Of a DNA stretch of 64,000 nt, positions 10,096-54,300 are shown piece by piece. The stretch covers positions 22,432,608 to 22,496,607 of the forward strand of contig NC_067289.1 of NCBI RefSeq assembly GCF_020740795.1, in the 5' to 3' direction. Both the position numbers and the translations under genes were made by a program. A model generated the notes under the pieces. That model searched no databases. It saw nothing but the letters and a program-made list of their open reading frames with translations, and was not told the DNA's origin. Source of the DNA: Apus apus (lineage: Eukaryota; Chordata; Aves; Apodiformes; Apodidae). The first letter of the stretch is position 1. Every line of letters starts with the position of its first letter.

Positions 10096-13000
10096 TTTCA
10101 CCATTATTTCAATTATTACAACTTCCTGAATAGGTTGAAGGTCATTCATAATTCACGCTTCTGTCATCTTTACACATGCCAAATGCAGTCTATTAAGCAT
10201 AAATAAAATTTCAAGTGCCTGACCAGGAAAAGTAAACTGGGATTCATAACAATGAGGCCTTATTCATCAATTTGAAAGTAAATGGTATGTGTTCCTTTTT
10301 TTTTCTTCTTCTTTTTTTCCCTCCCCTTTCACTTTACAGCTTTGCAGTTTGGGAGCTTTTATTTCTGCTCAGTAGCATAAATATATGACCTGCAGTGTAG
10401 GCAGGCGCAGAGGACTGATGAGTTAGGCCTCCCCCAACTTCTCCCCACCTCAGACCCTCTGAACTTTGAAAGTGTTTCCAGACCTGGATCCGATTTTGCT
10501 CTTCCTATATAAACTGCAGTCACACACGGCTGATCCCAGGGCATGTGAAATGTGCATCTGGACTTTGCTGTTATTTTTTCCCCCCCTCTCTTGTTGTTTC
10601 TCTACCGTGCAGCAGCTCTTCCTAAACTTCTTGAGGCAGACTGGTGTGTGCTCACAACATGTGAGCACAGGTTAACCCAAGAAAGTCAGGAAATGAAATG
10701 GACTTGGTAGAATAAAGAGGTGAAATTCAGAAAATTAAAACCTTTCATTAATTAAAGAAAAGTCAGGACTCCGTCCAAGAAATCTTCAAGCTTTACAATT
10801 GAAAAGTCCATTTATTCTGCATTACCATTTCCTAATACAAAATTCCACCTACGATCGAGGCTGCTGTTGCTGCAAGGCAAGGGCAGCCAGGAGGGAACCC
10901 AGAGGCTGGGAGTTAATTTATGAGCTTTTCCATCTGGGGGCTTGCAGGACCCCAACGTCTCTGCCCTCAGGAGCTGCTGCTGCCTAAAACCTCGAGCAAC
11001 GTGATTCATTTCCATGGGCCACAGTTAACTTCTTGATTTTTCTGAGACAGGATTATTCCAGGAGGTTTCAGGTGGAAAGAGTGAGAGAAAAAAGCCCTTC
11101 AAGTGAAGGAATAAAGACAGCTATTAAAATCAGAATTAGTTTACCTGAACAATCATTTTGGTTTAAAGTTTAATATGTTTTATTTCAGATCCTAGTGTAT
11201 AAACTGTTAGTGCAGGTTGGGTTTTTTGGACATGCAGAAATAAAAAAAAATATTTTTACTAATAGTTATAGTTAGCAGTTTAATAGTAATAGTAATGTTG
11301 AAATGCCAGAGCTAGAAATCTGTCACTCAGACATTGTTTTGGAGAGTGTCAGTTCTGAGACTCCAAATAAAGAAACCTCACTCAACCTAAAATATGGAGC
11401 TTTTTGGGATACTTCATCTTGTCTCCCTGCTGAAGTATGGAGAGGCTGGCCAGGTAGTTTCTGATGGGTGGCTTAATCATCTCTGATATTTTTCAATACC
11501 AGCAGATACAAGACAAGTGACTACAGAATTTGTGCCCTGGTTAGGGATTTGTTCCACAGCTGTGAGAAAGATGCTGCGTTGTCCCGGGGCTTCCCAGAGA
11601 GAAGTGATGCTCTCCAGCACCGCATGTCATGAACAAGACCCTCTTTATGCCTGTGTATGGGCCACGTGTCCTCACTTTGCAATGAGAGGTGAAAAGGTCT
11701 GTCAAAACACCTTTGATGGGACAGCTTGAGCAGAGAAGGAAAATGACTGGAGAATACTTTACTGTGGTTTTTCTTTGCTCCTTGGTGTGGACGCACCACT
11801 GACCTCAGAGGAACATCTGAGTCTATCCAAGTGTGATACAAAACCCAGCAAGACCCAAGCAGAGCTGCCCTGGGCCAAGCAGGAGCTTTGGCATGGTTCA
11901 CTTTGAGTCCATGGAGGAGGTCCCATCAGCCCATGGGGTGGGCCTGATCCTGCTCCCACCCTAAGTGGGAGGTGGGTGCTGTTGCAGCAGGAAGACCTGT
12001 AGAACTCTCTCCAGTTGGTGTGCAGTGCCACATGTCAGGCACGTGTTATTTCTACCCTAAGCCAGCCAGCAACCAGGCTTATCTCCTGCAGGTAGGACTG
12101 CAGCTTCCCTTTCAGATGTGTGGAGGCCATTTTACTTCTGGAAGAAAAAAGCCAGTTTCAATACATTTATCTTGATAAATGGAAAAACAAGAGCCGCTTA
12201 AAGCAAATATTCATTGGATGCAGCACTGACATCAGATTTATTTGTGGGAGTTAAAAGCTGGCTTCACTTAAATGTGTTTCGGCCTCTGATCAAGCATGTT
12301 TGTTTGTCCCAGCTGTGTCCCTGCCTGGCGCGCTGAAGGCCACGCAGCAGCCCCTTGTCCTTTGGCACTGATGGTGGCATCAACTCCAGAGGTGCATGAG
12401 AAGACATGCATGAGACCCTGCCATGGCTCTCTTGACCCCTTGCCAAGACCCTCCAAAATATGCAGTGGAGTTCAAAGTCTCCTCAGCAGGAGCTGAAAAT
12501 GACAAACCCAGGAAGACCCAGCTGGTGGTGGTGTAGAAGAGGAGGGTGGTGCAGCCTGGTCAGGTCACACTGCCCATAGACTCCTTCTCCTGGCTTTTAT
12601 GGGGAGGATTTGCCATAAGCAGGGGGTTGTGGCATGAGTACCTTGTGCTCAAGGTGCTTTGCCAGTGCTTCGGGCACCTGGAGAGGGGCAAAAACTGGGG
12701 TGGTGGGATGAGCTGACCCCAGAAGCCTTCACTGCTGCTCCCCTTCATGCTCCTCTGGAGTAGTTTTTGGGACAAAATGAAGAAAAGAAAACAAATCCAA
12801 GCAAATACATCTTATTTCTTATTTTTTCAATATGTAGCCCATGTCTGTGGGTGAAGGCCGGTTGTGCAGAAAGAAACGATTAGGCTATACGGCCACCTCC
12901 TGGAGGACATCGGTATGTGCTCGGCTGCCGGGGCCACCCGGTGGGTGACAGGCAAGGGAAATCCAGGTCTCTGGAGACCGGGATCTACCTTGCAACAAAT

Positions 13001-14092
13001 GAGTCTGTTTGACTTGAAACAGTGGAGGTGATTTTGTGCCTTCTTCCAGGGCACTGAAATGAGTATTGGGAGTTCAGTGTTTGAGAGTGAAACCGTTAAA
13101 ATACCTTAGTGTGAGAAAAGGCAAAGACATCAGCTTTTAGCATAGGAAACATAGCTGTCATGTGTTTTTGTTTAACAAGGCCTGAGGAAGTTACTAATAT
13201 TTATTTGAGATCCTTTGTGGAGCTTTTTAGTGCTCTTCACATTTCCTGCTGAGACAGAAAGCAGCCAGATAGATTTGGAGAATTTTGTTTCAGCAGAGCC
13301 TGGGGGTGCTGGTGTGCGCTCGCTCCGGGTGCACGGACACAAGGGAATGTGGCCTCTTCTTCCCCCTGCAGCCTCCTGCTTCCCTGACAGGCTCCTTCCC
13401 ACAGCCTGATGTCACCTGTACTGGGGGACCAGGTGCCACCAGCTGGGGTCACCACCAGCAGCTTTGGCTGCTCATGATGTTTCTTCATTTGGGACTGATT
13501 TTTCCTTTGATTCCCATTTGAAACTAAGGAATAATCAGGTGCTGTGGTTTGTATGTCTCTCACCTTACAGCTTTTTGGGACTGCATAGATGATTGACGTG
13601 GGAGTTGGATGCCTGTGGTTTAATCAACAACATCTTTTCAGGTCAACTTTAGTGCCTTTTCCCAGTTTGACAGGAGTTATCTCCCTTGCATGGATCACTC
13701 AGAGATGTGTTTTATAGCTACTTTGTACCTGGGTTCAGCATAACGAAGCATGTAAATAGCTGGTGATGTTTGCAGTCATCACACAGCTCATTTTGCAGCA
13801 GAGGCTGTTGAAAGGAATTGTCCTTTTTATCCTCACACCAGCGGCTTTGGGGCTGGAAGGAGCTGACCTGCCACAATTGAGGTTGGCACCTGCGCAGCAA
13901 AGGGCAGCCAGCACCCATGTCATGGCAGGGTGTGGGCATGAGGTTTTGATCGTGTAACATTCATTGGCAGTGGAATATGCCTCTTTGCCTCTTGTGGTAG
14001 TCACATTGCTTTCTCTTTTTAAAATATTTTTCCTACAGATATTCTACAGAGTGGTAGCAGATATTGAACCAGGAGAGGAGCTTTTACTGTTC

Positions 14093-46713
<32,621 letters not shown>

Positions 46714-46972
46714 CGTTGTGAAGTCTTACCAAGAATGGGACCAAGTCCAAACCAGTAGCATGGCTCTTTCATATATGACTATTTAAAAGACTGCTGAGCA
46801 GAATGCCTTATAAATCTGCAGGGTCACTCATTTAAAGTTCCAGTGACCTTAAACTGAATAATTTTAAAAAGGAAGAAACTATTTATTCTCATTATTTTGT
46901 TTTGCACAGCAAAGGCAGCTGCTGACTTCTGGAGGATCAATGCGACTTTAAAAAAAAAAAGAAAAAAAACTA

Positions 46973-46978
46973 AATAAA
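46973..46978 (+). terminator. MECOM: Proximal poly(A) signal AATAAA
   Basis: A canonical hexamer about 260 bases after the stop, just after an A-rich run. It could give a short-3'UTR mRNA that keeps the 46738 miR-133 match but loses most of the UTR. Use is unproven. Confidence 0.45.
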
Positions 46979-48066
46979 GTTTCAGTGGATTCTGTAAACT
47001 GGGGCTGGGAAAAGGTGTCTTCCAGTTCACCCGGCTTTGAGGGGCAGGGGCAAAAGGCTTAAGACTGCATTGATACACACATGGGCACTCCTTTAAAGTA
47101 GGAACTGAATTGATTTTTCTTTTTGTATAAGATAGTTTGACACAGGATTGGGAACAGTTGCTTTTATGTACAAATCTCTTCATTAATGAAAAGCTTTATG
47201 CATTTTAGCCCTTCAAAGAAAGAAAATAGTTCTATCAGATGCACACACTATCCATTGTAAATGTAGAAAGAAGCAACAGGGAATGTTTGGTTCTCTCCGT
47301 AATTCTTTTGCCTTCTCAATTGCATTGTTTAGAAAAAAAGGAAAAACAAGGAAAAAAAAAAAAAGAAAAAAAAGAGCTCTGAGAAACAATACATAAGAGG
47401 CTTGTGTATATTGTAAACTATGAATGTTCACTACTCCAAGAAGCTAAATCATCCAGATAATTCCGTGAAAGCACCGTGTTCATCGACAGCACCACTAGTT
47501 CAAATCATTGTAAGATTTTAATTTTCGACAATCATGTCACTATTTTGTTGTATTGTTTCCTTTCCCCCCTACCCTCTAATTTTTTCTTTGTGTTGTGTGT
47601 ACCATGTATTTATTTGTTGGCAAACGATTGTTTGTTGATTCCAATAGCACTGTTCCTATAACAAACAGCACTGCTCCAGTCCCCCGCTGCGTTACGATGC
47701 AAGGCACCCATGTACTTCAAAAAAACAAGTGAGGTGAACTGATTGTGTATATGGGAGTGCAAAACAGTGTTTGAAATTTTCTTACATTCCTCTTATTTTT
47801 TGCCTTTTAATGAACTAAATAACTAATAGATGCGACTTAGTTTTTTGGGTTGTTTTTAGTTTGTTTTTTTCTGGGTTTTTTTTGTGTAATACAGTAAATT
47901 GATTCAATTGTATAAACAGTTATAATTTCCTCATGAAAGCATGATTCTTCTGATTAAAAAAACCTGTACCAAATATTTTATGCTGGTTGTCTGCGAGCTT
48001 GTGTGATGTTACGTTCATGTTAATCCTATTTGTAAGATGAAGTGTTCCAAATTTATGTTGAAAAGA

Positions 48067-48072
48067 AATAAA
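48067..48072 (+). terminator. MECOM: Distal poly(A) signal AATAAA (first)
   Basis: A hexamer in GAAATAAATAATGG, followed by very T- and G-rich sequence (48090-48145) that would serve as a downstream element. An alternative to the 48297 site. Confidence 0.5.
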
Positions 48073-48296
48073 TAATGGAAGGTATTCAGTTATTTTTGGG
48101 GGTTTTTTGGTTTTTTTCGTGGTTTTTTGTTTTGTTTTTTTTTGCCTTTAGTGAGGGACCAGATTTCTTTTTCCTTTTGTTTATAATCTCATTTTGAAAT
48201 AATCGGCAAGTTGAGGTACTTTCTTTAAAAGCTTTGTACAATGTAACTGTTACGCATTTCAGTACATTACTATGGGAGGATCAACTTAAAAAAAAA

Positions 48297-48302
48297 AATA
48301 AA
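48297..48302 (+). terminator. MECOM: Distal poly(A) signal AATAAA (probable main)
   Basis: A hexamer after an A run, followed within ~30-60 bases by a T/G-rich segment (TTGTCTTGTCTTTGTCTG). A further AATAAA lies at 48364-48369. I infer this pair marks the end of MECOM. Confidence 0.6.
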
Positions 48303-51300
48303 GGACTACAAAACTGAAGGGATTATTTTTCCTTATTGTCTTGTCTTTGTCTGGGCCAGGGCAAATAAAAATAAAATGATGCATTTTGTCTGCAGTCTGC
48401 GGAGCAAAGACTGTGTCTGGGGGGTCATGAGGATAACCAGAGGATGGGGCACTGTGAAGCCTCTTGAACTTGATTCTGCAATGTAGGACCCAGTTCAGTC
48501 TCTAAACAGACCACTGAAAGGTTTTAGATCAGTCCTTTAAGCTTCAAAACACTTGGAAAAGAGATATTTCACTTACCTTTATGGGAGGGACTAGTGCAAG
48601 GTCACCTTGGAAGGCTTGTTACGGAGCCTTAAGCTGGGGCTGGTGATGCTCCCACCTGCTGCTCATGGGGATGATGTCAAGAAGACGGGCTTGGCTGGCA
48701 ACACTGGCAAACACTGACTGGCCAGAATGATAAAAATCTGTAGTTGGCCTCCAACTAAAAGGGGGGCAAAAAAATAATTACAATATAATAATAGCAAATA
48801 AGACTACTAGGAATAATAGAAATATAGTAAGTAAAAATTGTCATTTGAGCGTTCCCTTTGAAATCAGGTGCAAAGCTCTTCATCTTCTGGCCAACCTGCA
48901 GAGAGGTGAGATGTCCAGGAGTACAGCACTGGCCAGGTGGCACAGGCACATTTAGGCAACAGAATTTTCAGATCTGCTTTAATCTGGCTCTACTGAAGCC
49001 AAAAGTACCTTGAAAGAGGGAGGCCTGGTCTGCAGGCCGAAGGCAAAGGCTGCTTCTCTCTCAGCCTATTCCAATACACAAAGACCTTTGGTAACTCACC
49101 AGATTCTCAAGGTACAGGTCACAATACCTGTATGTGTCAGTCTTTCCTTCAGCCCAGCTACTGATTGACTTGTTTCACAACCATCAGGCAGCAAGAGGAG
49201 CTTGGCTGCTGTTGGGTTGCACTTGTAGCTCCCAAGCCTCATGCACAGGTTGCTGGGAAGCAGAGACCTACAGGATGGTGGTTTTCATGCAGGAAGCCTA
49301 AACCACACCTGGGAAAAAACACACCAAAACCAACAATTTATTAAAAAAAAAAAAAAAAAAGGGTCTGTGTGCATGTTCTTGTACTCACCTCACTGGCCTG
49401 AGCCAATGGTTAGGTACATGCAGATAATTGCATAAATAGGCCATTATTTTTAGCGCAGTTAAAGTCACCGTGAAACGTGGTTTTAGGTTTCTGCCAAATA
49501 AAGAGGACAAATAGATTAATCAAGTCAAGCTGTATCTGCAAACAACTTTCCAGATCGTTTTCTCCTTTAATTTGATGCAATGACAGTTCTTATCAGCTCT
49601 GCCCTCACCTGCCCTAGATGAAAGAGGTTTTTGGAAGTGGAGAAAGGGTGGGACCGTTTCACCTGGGTTTAATGTTCTGGGTTATGGTAGCACCCTCCCA
49701 TCATATAACTATCAGGGAAAGTACTCCTTGAGCTGAGCTGCAGGGTTAGTTTAACCTCTGGCTAACTCCATGTTACCAAATCCCCTGGATGAGGGTTCTG
49801 CTGAGAGCCTGGAGCTTTGTATTTTCACTTCCAAGTATCTCACCCACACACTGCATACAGGGTTGTGATGAGCAGAATGGGAAACCCACACGGGGTCCAT
49901 GTAGCTATCTTACCATGACCTTGATTTCAATTGCCTTGTCCCGGTGGCAGAGTTCTTCATCTAGAGAAGCAGCTGGAAAACAAAGTCAGATTTGATGAGT
50001 GATCCCCCAAATAAGCAAAGAACTCTGGCTCATTTCTGTGTTTGTGTCATACCCTCCCTGATGGACCACACAGCTGCACTTGTTCAGATGCAACCAGACT
50101 GCTGAGGACCAACGTTTCTGGCTTTCTGTCACAGTGATTTTTTTTTTTTTTTTAATATATTTTCTTAAGAAAAAGAATAATTTCAGCACTTTTTTTCAGA
50201 AAAAAAACCCTCTTCAGCTTATTTCAGCATCATCCCACTGTAGTAGTTTTCCAGAAATCAACAAATCATTCCCATGTGACAGAGCAGCCTTATAAGACAA
50301 AGGAGCTACCACCTCAGTTCCTATCTACAGAATCTAACGAAGCAGCAGCATGACAACATGATTAATCACTATTTCACCCTGGCCCAGATCCCTGATACCA
50401 CTGCGGGTCCAAGGCGCTGCTCTGGTGTCAGCCCGGCTGTTTTCCTGCTTTAATGGCCACATTTGCCCAGTAATGGGAGGGGAAGTTATTATAAAAACAT
50501 TTGTGAGGCTGCTGTTGCTCAGCGAGTCAGTTTGGCCTGTTGCTCCATGCATGTTTTTCAAACTTTAAACCTTTCTCTCAGGTCCCTCTTGCTCAGACAC
50601 AGAATTGCTGCAGCCTCCAGGATGGTCTCACCATACTCGGCTGCCTTCCAGCTGCATCAAGTCTCATTTGTGTTTTTTCCTGGTCAGTCACACAGACATG
50701 CTTCCAATAATGATTTAAACAAAACCAAGGCATCCAGCACCAAACAGAAGACCCTTTCTCCAAGTCAAGGACCACATACCTTGTCAGGACTCCAGTTATA
50801 AGAAAACATGTTCTGTAGCCTGGCCAGAACTCCTCCTCTTCCCCATCCCTTTGAAATGCTCTGTAGGTTTGTGAGGATACCTTGACTGTGGCTTCCAACA
50901 GCACAATTCATGTCTCTCTGGTTCCAATACAGAACATGGTGCCAGCTTTAGGAAAGGCTCAGCTTTCAAATGAGAGTCAGTCTGGAGAGAGGGTAAAGGA
51001 GAGAACATTAAATAAATAAACATTAAACAAAACAAACAAACAAAAACAAACAAGCAAAAAACCTCCATCTGTATTCCTTTTCCTCTGTTTTTTTCCTAAC
51101 TCAGATTCATTTGTTGCTAGAGGAAAACAATCATCAGCAAAACTATTTCCCCAGAAGCAAGATTATTAATCAGATTAACACTAAAATAATCTGTGAAGAG
51201 AGAACCCTCTACCCTGCCACAATTCCAGAACTCATGTCTTGCAAGACTGAAGCTTTTTTCCCAAAACTGCTGCCTAAATTTTGCTTGGGACAAGTTATCT

Positions 51301-54300
51301 CCTGAGTACAACCATAAATCAGACTGAGCCCAGACCCCTTTGCCACTTATGCTGGAAGCTGTGACCTTTTATCAACTAGGAGTATCTTTATTTTAATGGC
51401 AACTGATGCTCTTTATAAATATACTTGGGGCAGTTTGGAGAACATTTTACTGTGAAAGATGCTGTGGAAATATAAAAATAGTCTCATATAACTTTCTGAG
51501 GCTGAAAGAAGGCACCTCCAGAAGGCACCCTCTTTTTTTCCTGCTTTATTTTAATACTAATTAATTCCAGAAAGGCTAAAGAAATATGATGAAATGCTAC
51601 ACTTCTAAGAAGTTTTGCCTGAGAGTCTTGAAGCAGGCCTCCCAGCTTGGGAGGGTCTAGTGGGAGAAGAGGTTTAGTGGTCATTTTGATGCTCAAATTA
51701 TCAGTAATTAAGAAGTCGATTTTCTGGGATTGAGGAAAATTTTAAACAGCTGCTTCTTTCAGGCCTTAACTCCTCACTTTCATTAGCATGTGCTAAGGCA
51801 ATCTGGAGAATATATTTTGATCTATATTATGCTATGTCAAGACCTCAGCATCTGTACCTTGGGGCAGATACATGTGAGATAGCAGAGGGTAGATGTGCCA
51901 GCAGGCACATGTGGAAGTGTTCCATTTGTAATATGATTATAGCCCCCAAACAAGGCCTGCTTGATACCTGTGGCATTTTTGTTTCATGGTAAGCACAGAA
52001 AACTCTCAAAAACCGTGTCATGTTTCGCATCAGCAGCCAACTCAAACTAGAGAAGCAGCTCTTTAATTCCTGGGGAATCTCTTTCAACAGGCCTGTGTCA
52101 GGCCCAATTAAGGTCCCAGGCAGCCCAGCCCTAATTGGGTTGAGGTATGCAAGGTATCACGTGGCCAGTCAGCAAAGCAGTCCCTTTGTCCAGGCCCACC
52201 CTCGTGCCAGCTGGTCTCTCTGCTAGTGGGCAAAGTCCTGCTGGAAAATCACATGGAAGAAGTTAACAAGTGGAAGGACAGTTTTTAGAAACTTTGAGTT
52301 AAGACAGTTTGGGGTGCTCAGCTGGCAGCTCAAGGCATGACCTCCTGCACTGAAGTTACTGTCATGGGAGATGAAGGTGGTGAGCTGCATCCTCCACCCA
52401 CCTAATGGAAGCCAGGGCTTTGGCATCCTCCAAAGATGCTCCCTCTTGTCTCCTCCACAGGTCTTTCTCCACTCCCAAAATACAAAGGGTTTTTTCCCTT
52501 GCTTCTGAAGTGTGAATACATTAGAATAGAGAAAAAAAATGAAGGCATGAGCTGAGATATGGGGATGAGTTTAAGCGCTCAACTCCTCCTGAATTTCAAC
52601 AGGATTTGTGTGAAAATCCCAGCAATGGACTCAATTTCAGGTCATCCATGATCAATATGAAAGCAAAACACTGGAGGATAGAGACTAAGGGTCTTTACTC
52701 TAGCACCTAGTCTCTCCTGGCTCATGTCTTAAAGAAGGACAATCTTTGCCCCTCTCAGACCAAGGTAACGTCCCTGCACGCTGCCACGTGCCCTCTCTTT
52801 CTCAGGAGGGGACTCCCAGAGTTGAGAAGTCCAGTCACCTGCAATCACAACCCTGTAATAAAAAATTAGCTCAGAAGGATCCAGAGGCCCTCTGCTCTGT
52901 GTAACCACAAGCCACAAAACACTTTGAAATCCACTGTAACGAAGTAAAGACCTTTATTACATTTAGACTTGGTTCCCTGGTACACTTTTTGGAAGCAGTT
53001 CTGTTGTTTTTATTACTTAAGAGCTATTAAAATCTTAACCACTGAATAGAGCAGCTCACTTCAGCTTTACACTTGTCCATAAAACTTTGAATGAGACATC
53101 AAGAATTGCTTTTTGCACCTAACACCCCATCAGCTGAGGAAGGGCAGAATCAGGTCTAAATTTGTCACTGTCCTGGAGAAGCATACAGACCAGAGGGAGA
53201 GATGCTGAAGGGCAGAAACTTGGCTAGTAACTGGATTTTCCCCAGGCTTTTCTTTAGTGTTTGTAAGGAAGGACCAGAGGTGGGAAGACAATGACTTCTT
53301 CTCCCTTGGGTTGGTCATAAGCCAAGCTCTGCATAAGCCACCCTGGTAGCTTAGGCAGGAGCAAAGTTGGAAGGAAAGTCACTGTGTGAGGAACTAAAGA
53401 GAGCACGGACTGGGGTCAGTCTGACACCCCAAAAAAAACCCAGAACACCTTGAACCGCCCTAAAAAACTGACACAGTGCTGGGGGACAAGAAGCATGTGT
53501 GGGCATCAGAAGGATGGCACAGTGGCACTGGACCAGCTCAGCCACCCCTCCAGAAACACCCCCTCGAAACACAGCCTGACATGGTGTAACGGGAATGGCA
53601 GCAGCTTCTCTACAGCTTCTCCCTCCTCTCCTGGCTCAGCCTCTGGTGCTGTGCCCAACACAGAAGCTCGCTCAAAGCCTCTCATAATTTTCATTTTTTT
53701 AAAATTATTATTATTATAGAGACAAAAAATCTGGCTTTCTCAGCTCACTGCTAGTTCCAAAACATAACTTCCTCCTCCTCCACTCTGCCCCTGAATTCTT
53801 ACTATTTCCTCTTTGGAAAATGTCAGGAGTCTTGGCAGGGTGCGGGTTTCTGCTCTAATACAGCTCGGCTGGGGGTGAGTGAGGCTGGGGTCTCCTAGGG
53901 CAGCACTTTGCCCTTGGAAAATATCTTCTATCTGCTTTCCCCACAGAAAAAATAAAATTAAACAAAACAAAACCAAAACCAAACCAGCTTTTTTTTTTTC
54001 CCAAAACCTGAGAGACCAGCCTCATAAATTATCCATTTATAATGTTTCTTCGTCTCAGCTGAAACAATGATCCCAGTACATTTTCTTTTCAACTTTGTCT
54101 CCCAGACCAAGTGGCCACCTACTTTGTTGTCCAACCTTCTCGTGCAGCTCAAATGCTACAATGTGTAATCTCAGTAGGGTTATCAGTTATGTCATGCATT
54201 ATACAGCCTCCAATCAGCGTAGTGGGAAACAACATTTTCATTTAATACCAGGAGAAACAGTGGAAGTCAGCGATTGATACCAACACAATGATGGGAAAAA

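Larger units (their letters stand above)
3303..14038 (+). other. MECOM: MECOM intron 2 (10.7 kb)
   Basis: This is the largest intron. Its contents include a TA dinucleotide run at 3526-3543, a purine tract at 5557-5640, a CR1 3' end at 9386-9597 and a CpG-dense islet at 10034-10095. A weaker CpG cluster lies around 9100-9165. No open frame in it has recognisable protein similarity, and the rest is unremarkable AT-rich intron. Confidence 0.85.
46714..48318 (+). other. MECOM: MECOM 3' UTR
   Basis: About 1.6 kb of non-coding sequence follows the stop. It is AT-rich with long T- and A-rich runs (46950-46970, 47335-47375, 48095-48145). A miR-133 seed match (GGACCAA) lies at 46738-46744. Several AATAAA hexamers occur, and the one at 48297 followed by a T/G-rich segment (about 48326-48356) is the most likely end. 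The exact cleavage base is inferred. Confidence 0.8.

Noticed and set aside
49342..49360. A18 run as a possible retrocopy tail.
   Set aside because: No recognisable gene sequence precedes it and no target-site duplication was seen.
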